Both the position numbers and the translations under genes were made by a program. A DNA stretch of 64,000 bases from assembly GCA_947591155.1 (NCBI GenBank), contig CANQDA010000008.1:39698-103697 (forward strand). Direction: 5' to 3'. The DNA comes from an uncultured Lachnospiraceae bacterium. Lineage in GTDB: Bacteria > Bacillota > Clostridia > Lachnospirales > Lachnospiraceae. Of the stretch, positions 40,552-48,488 are shown one piece after another. The first letter of the stretch is position 1. Every line of letters begins with the position of its first letter. The notes under the pieces are model-generated. The model searched no databases, had not been told where the DNA came from, and was given only the letters and a program-made list of their open reading frames with translations.

Positions 40552-40965
40552 TTACCACGCACCAGATTTATTCTTGGTTTCCATCAGTTCCATGATCTTG
40601 CTCATGTACCAGTCCGCCTTTTTCATGTCCTCGTCATGATGACCCTTGCTGTCCGCACGGTATCGGTACTTCCACACGCAGCACTTGCAATAGTCGATCA
40701 CGGCTGGCACTCCGAAAACCGCCACCATCTCGTCTATGCATTCGTGCGCCTTGTTCGTATAGTGGTTAGGGTGATTGATTATACCTTCCATTTCTTTTTT
40801 TCCTACGTTCCACACATCGAAATAATATTTACCTTCCGGTGTAAGGAAACCATCGTCTTGTACCAATTCGCAATTTTCCCGTATTTTATAATTTTTATAT
40901 CCGGTCAATTTACAGAAATTATTTGCATGATCTTCTTGATAATATTGGCATTTACTGCATTCCAT
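40552..40965 (-). CDS. DUF3310 family protein
   Basis: 137 residues. The C-terminal part NHPNHYTNKAHECIDEMVAVFG, then CVWKYRYRADSKGHHDEDMKKADWY is the DUF3310 signature of phage nucleotide-metabolism-type proteins. The N-terminus has CSKCQYYQEDHANNFC, a Cys-rich knob. Precise role unknown. Confidence 0.75.
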   Translation of the reverse strand: MECSKCQYYQEDHANNFCKLTGYKNYKIRENCELVQDDGFLTPEGKYYFDVWNVGKKEMEGIINHPNHYTNKAHECIDEMVAVFGVPAVIDYCKCCVWKYRYRADSKGHHDEDMKKADWYMSKIMELMETKNKSGAW

Positions 40966-41908
40966 AGCTTGGCTCCTTCGATTGATTCCCGTGTTTCATA
41001 AGCTGTTCCGGGAATTCCTGTATTAACGGTTCGCCCCATATCGGCGCAAGGCTGGATTTCATAAAGATTGGTATTCCTGCCCTGCGGCACAAATCAACTA
41101 ACTTTTCTACCCATTCACGCTTTGGAACAACCTTATCTTTCCTGTTTCCAGTTTCTGCCCCTACGATAATCCACTCAAAGAAACTTTTATATCCTCTCGG
41201 CAAAAGGAAGTTTTCCAACAGTTTTCCACCTTCTCTTTCATCTTCAACATCGCAAATATCGCACAGTAGCGGCTCAATGCTTATGAACTTATGTGCCTTT
41301 GTCGGAAGTATTGCTTCGCTCATTCTCCATAAATACCAAAAGTTAGACCATATACTTAAACCATTTCCTATTTCCCATTCTTGATAATGTCCTTCAAGAC
41401 GTTCTTTTCCCGTATAGGTAACTCCAAGCCACATATTTTCTCTATAAGCGTTGATAGTGTCAAAATCTTTGTGCTTTTCCGTCTTCCAAATACTGTATCC
41501 TATTGGGTCTTTTGTCAGGAACAGATAATTGTGTTGCGGCGCTTTATAACAAGCTTCCAAGACTTCAATCTTCCAATCGTCTGGAACCCATCGCCCAAAT
41601 AGGTCGGCCATAGAACAAACAAAGATGTTTCTGCCCCTTTTCGTGAGATAATCATTCATTCTGTATCTATGTAAAGTCGGTTCAAATCCAAACGGATACG
41701 GTGAAATCTTTCCTGTTTCAATTACTATCGCAGGATTATCTAATACGTGGATTTTGCCCATTGGCTGTCCGTCATAAAATGAATGGCATTTATCTTCTGT
41801 GCTAAACCTTTTGGCTATCCCTCTTGCATAGCAGTATTCGCAGCCATGCATACAGCCGGATACAGGATTCCATGTAGAATCAAAAGTAGATATCTTAGTT
41901 TTCAGCAC
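40952..41908 (-). CDS. DUF5131 (Gp37/Gp68) radical-SAM-like protein
   Basis: 318 residues from GTG 41908 (GGAGGTGG 4 nt upstream). STWNPVSGCMHGCEYCYARGIAKRF holds the CxxxCxxC-like cluster motif; later NIFVCSMADLFGRWVPDDW, FLTKDPIGYS and EWIIVGAETGNRKDKVVPKREWV match phage Gp37/Gp68. Likely an iron-sulfur radical-SAM-related enzyme of unknown substrate. Its ribosome site is inside the 3' end of the upstream homing endonuclease gene. Confidence 0.8.
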   Translation of the reverse strand: MLKTKISTFDSTWNPVSGCMHGCEYCYARGIAKRFSTEDKCHSFYDGQPMGKIHVLDNPAIVIETGKISPYPFGFEPTLHRYRMNDYLTKRGRNIFVCSMADLFGRWVPDDWKIEVLEACYKAPQHNYLFLTKDPIGYSIWKTEKHKDFDTINAYRENMWLGVTYTGKERLEGHYQEWEIGNGLSIWSNFWYLWRMSEAILPTKAHKFISIEPLLCDICDVEDEREGGKLLENFLLPRGYKSFFEWIIVGAETGNRKDKVVPKREWVEKLVDLCRRAGIPIFMKSSLAPIWGEPLIQEFPEQLMKHGNQSKEPSYGMQ

Positions 41909-42659
41909 TATTCCACCTCCAATGTTTGCCTGTTGCATTATGACCGTGAATGTATTTCCTATCCCTTCCTTTATTGTCTGGTGTTTCTAAAGTTCTACCG
42001 CATCCGCAAGCGCAATAAACTATTTCCCTTTGTTTTCTTCTTTCTTTTGCGTATTTGTTTAATGCAATAGTCCCAATTTTTATCTGTTCTTCCGATATCG
42101 GCGTTTTCCTGCGGCTTGAATGACGCTTCGCTTTATTTACAGGAAGATGTTTCCATGTATTTCCTTTTGCAATTTCCAGAATAGTGTTTTTGGAAACACC
42201 ATATTCTTCACTTAAATCAGTTGATGACATATCTCCAGAAAATTTTTCCCTTATTTCTAAAACCTGATCTTCTGTTAAAACATGGCTCCCAGATCTCTCT
42301 CCTATGGGAAGCCCACCATTCCTTCTTTTATCTGCAACATTTTCTTCTCTTGTTCCCCAGCACAAATTTTCCAATCTATTATCATATGGAATGTCATTCA
42401 AGTGCCGTGTTTCCTCTTCAAGATTAGGCAGCCTATCCCACGCCATAAGAACAGCTCTATGCACCCATACTTTTTCCATTTTCCCATTTTCATACATAAA
42501 AACATATAAGTATCCGTCTTTTGCCTTAATTTGGCTCATTATTATCGGATTTTTCTTTTTTGTGGATAATATCTTTCCGTCTTTAGAAGCATAATATCCT
42601 TCATATCCTGGTATTGGATTCCATACTATATCAGAGTATTTTATCGTGGTTTTATCCAT
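41895..42659 (-). CDS. NUMOD4-HNH homing endonuclease
   Basis: 254 residues. NUMOD4 (IVWNPIPGYEGYYASKDG), HNH (VHRAVLMAWDRLP, HLNDIPYDNRLENLCWGT, ENVADKRRNGG), then an HTH of NUMOD1/IENR type (LTEDQVLEIREKFSGDMS, EEYGVSKNTILEIAKGNTW) and a C-terminal zinc knob (CACGCGRTLE). It overlaps the start of the DUF5131 gene by 14 nt. Selfish element spreading by double-strand breaks. Confidence 0.85.
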   Translation of the reverse strand: MDKTTIKYSDIVWNPIPGYEGYYASKDGKILSTKKKNPIIMSQIKAKDGYLYVFMYENGKMEKVWVHRAVLMAWDRLPNLEEETRHLNDIPYDNRLENLCWGTREENVADKRRNGGLPIGERSGSHVLTEDQVLEIREKFSGDMSSTDLSEEYGVSKNTILEIAKGNTWKHLPVNKAKRHSSRRKTPISEEQIKIGTIALNKYAKERRKQREIVYCACGCGRTLETPDNKGRDRKYIHGHNATGKHWRWNSAEN

Positions 42660-42704
42660 GAAAAATTCCCTCCATTAATCATTTCAATTATTAATTTTCA
42701 TGTT

Positions 42705-43274
42705 TTATGCACATATTTTTTTGTATATCTCCTTAATAACTTTCGCATCATACAAAGCGTTATGTTTCTTCCCGTCAACCTCTTTTCCATAAAGGTTTAA
42801 TACGATTTCTTCCCTTGACATGTCAAACGCTTCGGCTTCTGAAATCCCATAATACCTTGCAATGTCCTGGTTAATATCGTGGCAAGCTGGATTTATATTT
42901 AACGGCAAATCAAACGCCGGACCGAACAAATCAATTAGCAGCACAAAATCATAGTGGCAAACGTCTGAAACAAATTGGACTGTACTGAAGCTGGCAAGCC
43001 AATCTGATAATTCTTTTTTCACATAGTCCTTATTCCCCCTTACTAGAATACAATCCTGATTTTCGCTATCTCCAGTATCTGATTCTCCGTCTCCCATCCC
43101 GTCAAGTCTCAAATTGTCAATCACATTTTCCTTTATCCATTCGTCGCACTGTTCTCTATCGTAGTCCGTAAATTCGGCATAGAATTTTCTTTCATCCTCT
43201 GACACAATTCCAATGCTGATAAGAGTCGTGTTTTTGTGTAAGCCCGTAAACTCCGTATCAAAGTATAAATTCAT
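42705..43274 (-). CDS. DEDDh 3'-5' exonuclease-like protein
   Basis: 189 residues from MNLYFDTEFTGLHKNT: DTE (residues 6-8), SDVCHYDFVLL with Asp, and KKHNALYDAKVIKEIY (HxxxxD), the catalytic layout of RNase T/DEDDh exonucleases (DUF5051-like). May trim RNA or DNA ends. ATG 43274 overlaps the stop of the 43271-43426 gene. Confidence 0.75.
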   Translation of the reverse strand: MNLYFDTEFTGLHKNTTLISIGIVSEDERKFYAEFTDYDREQCDEWIKENVIDNLRLDGMGDGESDTGDSENQDCILVRGNKDYVKKELSDWLASFSTVQFVSDVCHYDFVLLIDLFGPAFDLPLNINPACHDINQDIARYYGISEAEAFDMSREEIVLNLYGKEVDGKKHNALYDAKVIKEIYKKICA

Positions 43275-43426
43275 ACAAACCTGCACCGTTCCTTTCCGCA
43301 CTTTTCGCACCTGTAAACAATCATCTTTCGCATCCCGCCGTCCACCTTGTGCTGATAGAATAGTTCGTATTTATGCTTGCAAAAAAGCCTCTTGAAAATC
43401 CCCATGCTTTTCCAACACATTTCCAT
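43271..43426 (-). CDS. Small zinc-ribbon-like protein (51 aa)
   Basis: MEMCWKSMGIFKRLFCKHKYE then YRCEKCGKERCRFV. The CxxC pairs suggest a zinc site. Stop TGA overlaps the exonuclease ATG (ATGA), so the two are translationally coupled. Confidence 0.6.
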   Translation of the reverse strand: MEMCWKSMGIFKRLFCKHKYELFYQHKVDGGMRKMIVYRCEKCGKERCRFV

Positions 43427-43487
43427 CCACTCGCCTTTAAGTTCATCTCATTTTACATGAACGCCTTACTTTCTAGATGTTTCAAAA

Positions 43488-43691
43488 TCAATCCGACTTT
43501 TCTTTTTGATACCCTTCCCAGATCTTCGGTGTTCCGTCTGCATTCAGCATGACAGTCAGACCACCTTGTTTCCATCCCGCAAACTGCAAATAACAAACAC
43601 CAGTTTCCCTATCAACTATGATCGCATGCTCATCATCTATTACATGAACGAATAACATTGGAAACTGTTCTTCCTCTATCAAATTTCTCAT
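43488..43691 (-). CDS. DUF6440-like small protein
   Basis: 67 residues with VHVIDDEHAIIVDRETGVCYL and FAGWKQGGLTVMLNADGTP; the GG(L)T..L..DG pattern is that of DUF6440. Function unknown. Confidence 0.6.
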   Translation of the reverse strand: MRNLIEEEQFPMLFVHVIDDEHAIIVDRETGVCYLQFAGWKQGGLTVMLNADGTPKIWEGYQKEKSD

Positions 43692-43695
43692 GAAC

Positions 43696-43971
43696 TCACC
43701 TCAATTTCCTGCCGCACATCGGACAGTAGTTTATTTCCCTAAAGCAGTTACCGCTCCAAAGTTCAAATTTGTCATGTTTGTATCGTATCTGCACGAAATT
43801 TATAACTTCTCCGTTCAATTCATCGTATATTAAATCATCGTTGTCATCCCTTGCTTTCTGGCAATACTTGCAGCCATGCTTCCTGTCATGCAAGTATGCA
43901 ACGAGGATGATCGCAAAAATCGCTGTGCAAACCGCCGCAAACGTGAGCAAAACAAAGAATAAATACTTCAT
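43696..43971 (-). CDS. Membrane-anchored zinc-ribbon protein
   Basis: 91 residues: N-terminal helix FFVLLTFAAVCTAIFAIILV, then CKYCQKARDDND and YCPMCGRKL zinc ribbon halves. Probably anchored facing the cytoplasm; role unknown. Confidence 0.55.
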   Translation of the reverse strand: MKYLFFVLLTFAAVCTAIFAIILVAYLHDRKHGCKYCQKARDDNDDLIYDELNGEVINFVQIRYKHDKFELWSGNCFREINYCPMCGRKLR

Positions 43972-44051
43972 TGGTTTTCACCACCTTATTCAGTTTTCAT
44001 TTTTCCTGGGTATCTTTCGTATCTTAGATGGGGTTATCTTTGGTATGTAGA

Positions 44052-44861
44052 TTAGTGCTTTGATTTTCTGCCGCCGTGCTTTTCCATTGTGTCACGGTTA
44101 TGACCGCTTGTGTCAAGGAGGAATTTGAATGCTGTCAATCCTCTTTGTGTCAAAAACGTCCTGGAGCCTGTGTAGCCATTATATGGATTCATGTAAGGCT
44201 TGACTTCAAATAAGCCACTCTGCATATACCGTTCCATCGGCCTTAACTCTCCGGCACTGTTCGCATATACATATCCATTGTCCTTTAGCCAGCCAGTGAA
44301 CTGCGATTGACTTATTCCGATTTCCTTTGCGGCATCCCTAAAATTCACGAGAAACTGTGAATCCAAAAACTTTGTGAACATCTCCGCCTTTGGAGATAAT
44401 TCCTCAACTTTCTCCGCAAGTCTGTTTTTCTCTTCCTGTTCCTCAATCCATCTCTTAGCCCTGTCGATTGGATTCTCGATCATGTAGGAGTCCTGTTTCC
44501 TCGGAACCGTATATGTACCTGTTTCCCGCAAGGTCGGAAGTATCTCATCGCATACCCATTCCTCGAATTTTTCCGCCGATGGCAACTGGCTTTTCATAAT
44601 CAGCCTATAAATATCGCCCTCTGTAATGTACGCCATCTCAACGGTTTGTTCTATCTTCGTACCATTTTGATTCGCTTTTCTCACCACGGTGTCGTGTTTT
44701 ACGACTCCCTTGCAATGTCTTAATATCGCATCTCTTGTATTGCTATACCCAAGAGCCCTTGCGACATCAATCCCGGCAAAATATATCTTGCCATTAATAA
44801 TCGCCGTCCTAATTTCTCCAAATTCCTCATTCGTAAATACCATTACCTCATTCATGTCCAT
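44052..44861 (-). CDS. Antirepressor (Bro-N plus KilAC)
   Basis: 269 residues. Residues 1-110 are BRO-N (VMVFTNEEFGEIRTAIING, YFAGIDVARALGYSNTRDAI, FEEWVCDEILPTLRETGTY). Residues ~150-260 are KilAC/ANT (FRDAAKEIGISQSQFTGWLKD, RTFLTQRGLTAFKFLLDT). Two Arc-like RHH genes lie directly upstream on the same strand, as arc/mnt and ant do in P22 immI. It would inactivate the prophage repressor when released from RHH repression. Confidence 0.88.
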   Translation of the reverse strand: MDMNEVMVFTNEEFGEIRTAIINGKIYFAGIDVARALGYSNTRDAILRHCKGVVKHDTVVRKANQNGTKIEQTVEMAYITEGDIYRLIMKSQLPSAEKFEEWVCDEILPTLRETGTYTVPRKQDSYMIENPIDRAKRWIEEQEEKNRLAEKVEELSPKAEMFTKFLDSQFLVNFRDAAKEIGISQSQFTGWLKDNGYVYANSAGELRPMERYMQSGLFEVKPYMNPYNGYTGSRTFLTQRGLTAFKFLLDTSGHNRDTMEKHGGRKSKH

Positions 44862-44885
44862 TCCTCCAATCTCTGAATTTTATTT

Positions 44886-45044
44886 TTATTTCTTTTCCAT
44901 TTCCTTGCGAATCAACTCCCGCATGATGTCAGATACCGTCCTCTTCTCTCGACTCGCCTTCGCAAAAATCTATTCCTTCATTTCTTCCGTCAACCTCAAA
45001 CGGAACGATTCGCCACCAACTGAATAATTGTTTGTATCATACAT
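44886..45044 (-). pseudogene. Second Arc-type RHH gene with an in-frame amber codon
   Basis: Reads MYDTNNYSVGGESFRLRLTE EMKE, then TAG, then IFAKASREKRTVSDIMRELI RKEMEKK (spaces inserted). A Gln codon (CAG) at the stop would give a full 52-residue RHH repressor, so a single C-to-T change explains it. TAG is used as a normal stop elsewhere here (e.g. rtcB), arguing against genome-wide reassignment. Suppression or a true loss are both possible. Confidence 0.65.
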
Positions 45045-45137
45045 ATCTTTTCACCATGCCTTTTTATTTTTTGAGAAAAATTTTATGGCTGCTTTTGGAG
45101 GGGCTTTTTTATTTTTGCGGGAAAAACAGGTGCCTTG

Positions 45138-45311
45138 TTATGTGGGGGGATTTTTACTTTTCATGTCCCTTGCAATTATATCCCTTATGATCTGGGATAC
45201 GGTCTTTTTTTCTTTTTCGGATTTTTTGAAGAGGTATCCCCTCATTTCATCATTCAGTCTTATCCGAATCGAATTCCCTTTTGGGTCTGATGTTGGTCTG
45301 CCGTATGGCAT
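45138..45311 (-). CDS. Arc-type RHH repressor (57 aa)
   Basis: MPYGRPTSDPKGNSIRIRLN then EMRGYLFKKSEKEKKTVSQI and IRDIIARDMKSKN: strand followed by two helices, as in Arc/Mnt. GAGG 7 nt before the ATG. First gene of an RHH-RHH-antirepressor operon; four ATTGYACAAT palindromes upstream (45516-45586) are likely operators. Confidence 0.7.
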   Translation of the reverse strand: MPYGRPTSDPKGNSIRIRLNDEMRGYLFKKSEKEKKTVSQIIRDIIARDMKSKNPPT

Positions 45312-45616
45312 ATTGTTACCTCACTTTCGTAGGACAAAATATTTACTTGGAAATGGTTGCGGTACTCACTGCCGCCGGGGCGGGGTACCGCCCCTTAGAC
45401 CCCCTCCCGGGTGATCTGGTGAAGGTGATCCAAGGAAGACCTGGTATGTCTCTTTCCTCCACCGAGATTTCAACTATGCGCAAAATAGTAATTTCACGAA
45501 TAATTAAGGCGTTATATTGCACAAAATACGAATATCTACATTGTACACATTGCACAATAGCATTTAAATTGTTTTAATTGTACAATCTCAGCCACTTATT
45601 ATCTGACAATTCGCCC
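45312..45616 (-). promoter_or_regulatory. Operator region of the RHH-antirepressor operon
   Basis: Gene-free stretch with ATTGTACAAT (45577-45586), ATTGCACAAT (45549-45558), and near-copies at 45540-45548 and 45516-45525. A GC-rich hairpin GGGGCGG-TACC-CCGCCCC lies at 45384-45401. A 70-codon frame runs through it, but its composition and lack of a ribosome site speak against a gene. Confidence 0.5.
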
Positions 45617-46216
45617 CTAAAAATCCGCCTCGGGCCCTTCCGCCTGGTCTATTGCGAGGACTTCCGCTTGCGTTAGCTGCGGCTTCCTTCCGCTGGTATC
45701 TTGATCCGCTCTCATTCCGGGTCCATTCCAACCGTAAAGATGATTTAATTTCCCGAATGGGTAATTATTTGTAGTTTTCGACCCTGAACCTATATTGAAA
45801 AGTGATTGCTCATTATCTTCACTTATTTTTTTTATAATGTCAAAACTTTCACAATTCGCTTTTCCGCTCCAATTATACAGCGTTTGCCTTTCTATTCCCG
45901 ACATCTCGCAAAAGCCCATTAAGTGTATTTCTTTTCTATGGCTATTGCATAATCTCTTATAGATGTAATTATATATATATATAACCTTATCAATATCATA
46001 TTGATTATATAGATTACTATCTGTTTTTAATAATCTTTTACATGGTTTAAATAATTTAATATATAACTCTGTCATTATATCTTCCCACTCGGAAGGGTGG
46101 ATGTCTTTCTCGTCCAGCTCATGATCTGCGCAATACATGGAGACGATATCCGCCGCTATTGGTGGCATGTCCTCAACGCTGGCGATGGTCTGTATATAAT
46201 CCTGGCTATAGTCCAT
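45617..46216 (-). CDS. Hypothetical DNA-binding-like protein (199 aa)
   Basis: Helical protein with IYNYIYKRLCNSHRKEIHLM, GFCEMSGIERQTLYNWSGKA (HTH-like) and a C-terminal KLNHLYGWNGPGMRADQ motif known from small Clostridia phage/element proteins. Start set only loosely (GGAGG is 13 nt upstream). It lies next to the 46.5-47 kb repeat array and is a candidate partner. Confidence 0.55.
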   Translation of the reverse strand: MDYSQDYIQTIASVEDMPPIAADIVSMYCADHELDEKDIHPSEWEDIMTELYIKLFKPCKRLLKTDSNLYNQYDIDKVIYIYNYIYKRLCNSHRKEIHLMGFCEMSGIERQTLYNWSGKANCESFDIIKKISEDNEQSLFNIGSGSKTTNNYPFGKLNHLYGWNGPGMRADQDTSGRKPQLTQAEVLAIDQAEGPEADF

Positions 46217-46249
46217 TGATCCGCTGCACCCTCCTTTCCCAGAAAAAAC

Positions 46250-46289
46250 AAAAAACGACGGCAGCCAGTTCCTCCTGTGGCGTCGTCGT
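46250..46289 (-). terminator. Terminator/attenuator before the 45617 gene
   Basis: ACGACG..GCCA / TGGC..CGTCGT stem with a loop holding CAGGAGGAAC, followed by TTTTTTG on the minus strand. Confidence 0.65.
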
Positions 46290-46527
46290 ATAATGTTAAT
46301 AACTCTAATCTCAATTATAATTAACTCTAAGTAATTATAATTCTTATAATTTATTTATTTAATTTTATTCTGTTGGAATCTAAAATAACATATAATATTT
46401 AATATGTCAAGTCCCCAAAATAAAAAAATAATGAACGCATTATAATATTACGTTCCCATTTTTTCTGTCCTTGGATCATTCCCAGATCCCGGATCGGTCC
46501 AGGTTCCTGGCTCAGCTTTCCGGCATG

Positions 46528-46548
46528 TAAATTACACGCTGTAATTTA
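46528..46548. repeat. Perfect palindrome beside the repeat array
   Basis: TAAATTACA-CGC-TGTAATTTA, 9-bp arms; operator-like, immediately before the first array repeat. Confidence 0.6.
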
Positions 46549-46565
46549 TAAAAAGTATTATAATA

Positions 46566-47052
46566 TAGTCCTAGTCTAGTATATAGCGGTATATAATAAC
46601 ATAGAGTTATAGTATATTGTCCTAGTGTAGTATATAAAGATCCATAGTATTAATATAGTCCCAGTGTAGTAATATGGCAATATGTAGTTATATGATCCCA
46701 GTATAGTATACGTCAGTATATAGTTATATATAGTCCCAGTATAATATACCGTAAACCGTAATAACGGATAAAATATAATATATTGTCCTAGTCTGATCTA
46801 TGGCAATATTATTATACTTTCCCGGTATGGCATATGGCAATATATAATAAGTGCAATATATAGTTAATAGTCCCAGTGTAGTATATAGAGGTGTATAGTT
46901 ATTACAGTATATACCCTATTGTCCTAGTGTAGTATGTGGTAATATATAGTTATAGAGATCTATAGTCTATAGTCCTAGTGGAGTATATGGAAAGTTATAG
47001 TTGTAGAGAGTTATAGTTTAAAGCCTTAGTTATAGTATATGGATAAGTGTAA
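46566..47052. repeat. Array of eleven degenerate ~34-53-bp repeats
   Basis: Units start near 46566, 46618, 46658, 46695, 46732, 46785, 46819, 46869, 46920, 46970 and 47021. Consensus RGTCCYAGTGTAGTATAT followed by a TA-rich tail like GGCAATATATAGTTAT. No gene spans it. Spacing clusters at ~51 and ~37-40 bp. It could be a replication origin, a partition site or a binding platform. No long open frame is present on either strand. Confidence 0.75.
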
Positions 47053-47205
47053 TTAATTTAATGGGGATAGTATATATAATATAATATTCTTTACTTTCTT
47101 TATCTTTTCTTTGGTTCTTTCTTTTCCCTTTCTTTGCTTTCTTGGAATGTTAACGTAAAATTAACATAAAACAAAAAGCCGTCATTTCTGGCGGCTAAAT
47201 TAATC

Positions 47206-47493
47206 TTAATCTATTTTTAAAATTATTTTAAAGCTTGACCCGTTATGATATCCATAAAAGCACGGGGTCTCGTTTCCATCCAAGAGATCGTTTGGCTCGT
47301 ATCTCCGTCCCCAGGGAGAAACAAGGATAATATCTCTGGAGCTGTCCTTTTCTGCTTCCCACCCTTCCGGGATTTCAACTTTGATCTTTTCGCTGCAGAC
47401 CGCCGTCGGCTGTTCCGCTCCGTAAGTATATATAATTCTTTTTTCAGCCGCTAGACATCCGTAATTTTTGTAAATTTCCATTGTTTTTTTCAT
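47206..47493 (-). CDS. Hypothetical protein of the accessory island (95 aa)
   Basis: YKNYGCLAAEKRIIYTYGAE, then KVEIPEGWEAEKDSSRDIILVSPWG and RRYEPNDLL. Same type of small protein is common beside LPD29 genes in Clostridia elements. Unknown function. Confidence 0.6.
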   Translation of the reverse strand: MKKTMEIYKNYGCLAAEKRIIYTYGAEQPTAVCSEKIKVEIPEGWEAEKDSSRDIILVSPWGRRYEPNDLLDGNETPCFYGYHNGSSFKIILKID

Positions 47494-47499
47494 TTTATT

Positions 47500-47970
47500 T
47501 TATCCTTTCTTTTTATTTTTGATTGTATTAGCTAAATTACTAAGAGCATCCGGGCTGATGGCTTCGCGTCGGTCAATGAGCTTTCCGGCATCTGTAATCG
47601 CATTAAAAACCTTCTCAAGCTGCCGCCCGACCTCCTCAAAAGCTGCCATATCATCGGCAAAAACTCCCTGGTTTTTCTCGCAAGTTTGATGTAGGCTCTT
47701 AATTTTTGCGTTTACGTAGATAGTCGCTTCCTTGCGGATTCTTTCCGCCCACGCAATTTGTTTTTCGCTCCCAGCAAACGCCGGGAAGCTTTCGGGATTT
47801 AAAAACCCGTGCAAATTATCTTTTTCCCTTTCTTCCTGCGCTGCTTTATAACATGCTTTGCAAAGTCCGGATCGTTGGAAATATTGTATTTTCCTCTCCC
47901 GCTCTGCACTTGATCCAAAAAGTTCTTTCTCCTCCTCGTGACCACAGCTCATTTTAACCGTGTATTTCAT
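47500..47970 (-). CDS. Zinc-finger protein of the accessory island
   Basis: 156 residues from MKYTVKMSCGHEEEKELFG; SCGH and LCKACYKAAQEE make a zinc site, and the rest is helical (QIAWAERIRKEATIYVNAKI). Start at 47970 (GGAGG upstream) is required because the promoter (48027-48055) lies inside the longer open frame. Confidence 0.7.
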   Translation of the reverse strand: MKYTVKMSCGHEEEKELFGSSAERERKIQYFQRSGLCKACYKAAQEEREKDNLHGFLNPESFPAFAGSEKQIAWAERIRKEATIYVNAKIKSLHQTCEKNQGVFADDMAAFEEVGRQLEKVFNAITDAGKLIDRREAISPDALSNLANTIKNKKKG

Positions 47971-48026
47971 TTTTTGCCCTCCTTTGTGCTGGATATTGTC
48001 AATCGGCTTCCCCTCCTGACAATTAT

Positions 48027-48055
48027 ATAATATCACATTTATTTGTGACTGTCAA
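48027..48055 (-). promoter_or_regulatory. Operator-embedded promoter, minus side
   Basis: TTGACA (48050-48055), 17-nt spacer, TATTAT (48027-48032). The spacer is the palindrome TCACA-TTTATT-TGTGA read on the plus strand (48033-48048). Confidence 0.85.
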
Positions 48056-48062
48056 CAACTTT

Positions 48063-48078
48063 TCACATTTTTTTGTGA
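48063..48078. promoter_or_regulatory. Third-party operator beside the XRE gene
   Basis: TCACA-TTTTTT-TGTGA, same palindrome as in the two promoters, lying just past the XRE stop codon. Confidence 0.7.
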
Positions 48079-48315
48079 TTATTTGTATGCATATTTTTCT
48101 TCGTCTTCTGGAGTTTCAACAAATTTTATTATATCCCTTGGCTGCATTTCCAAAATAAAGCACAGCCTGTTTAAAATTTCTAATGATATATTGGTATCAT
48201 TATTTTTAAATTTTCGCATTGTGTCTTGTCCAAAAATGCCTGTTTTGCGGGCAACAGTGGTATTTATTCCGACTTTCTCAAGTTCTGATATAATATCAAT
48301 TTTGTATACTAACAT
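48079..48315 (-). CDS. XRE-family repressor of the accessory island
   Basis: 78 residues from MLVYKIDIISELEKVGI. HTH: TTVARKTGIFGQDTMRKFKNN then ISLEILNRLCFILEMQPRDI, the Cro/CI-like fold of small XRE regulators. Lies between two divergent units that both carry its probable operator inside their promoters. Confidence 0.8.
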   Translation of the reverse strand: MLVYKIDIISELEKVGINTTVARKTGIFGQDTMRKFKNNDTNISLEILNRLCFILEMQPRDIIKFVETPEDEEKYAYK

Positions 48316-48385
48316 TTTTTCTTTCTCCCTTTCCATTTTGTATTTTCATCCTAACACAACAAGCGGAAAAAAACAAGAAAATTTT

Positions 48386-48437
48386 TCACATTTTTTTGTG
48401 AAAAACTATTGACAATCACATAAATATGTGATAATAT
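48386..48437 (+). promoter_or_regulatory. Operator-embedded promoter, plus side
   Basis: TTGACA (48409-48414), 17 nt, TAATAT (48432-48437). Spacer carries TCACA-TAAATA-TGTGA (48416-48431). A further copy TCACA-TTTTTT-TGTGA lies at 48386-48401, just upstream. Confidence 0.88.
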
Positions 48438-48488
48438 ATAATCATCAAAGGAAAGGAAAAACAAAAAACACCACAGGAGGAAAAACAA

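Larger units (their letters stand above)
46217..47205. other. ~1 kb gene-free AT-rich region
   Basis: Contains the terminator 46250-46289, the palindrome 46528-46548 and the repeat array 46566-47052; flanks are extremely AT-rich. No gene seen. Confidence 0.7.

Noticed and set aside
44886..45044. Genome-wide TAG recoding
   Set aside because: Other genes, such as rtcB, end normally at TAG.
45343..45555. 70-codon frame, possible small terminase or cos site
   Set aside because: Operator palindromes lie within it, no start signal, and it is 15 kb from terminase.
46566..47052. CRISPR array
   Set aside because: Repeats are degenerate, AT-rich, unevenly spaced and have no unique spacers or cas genes.
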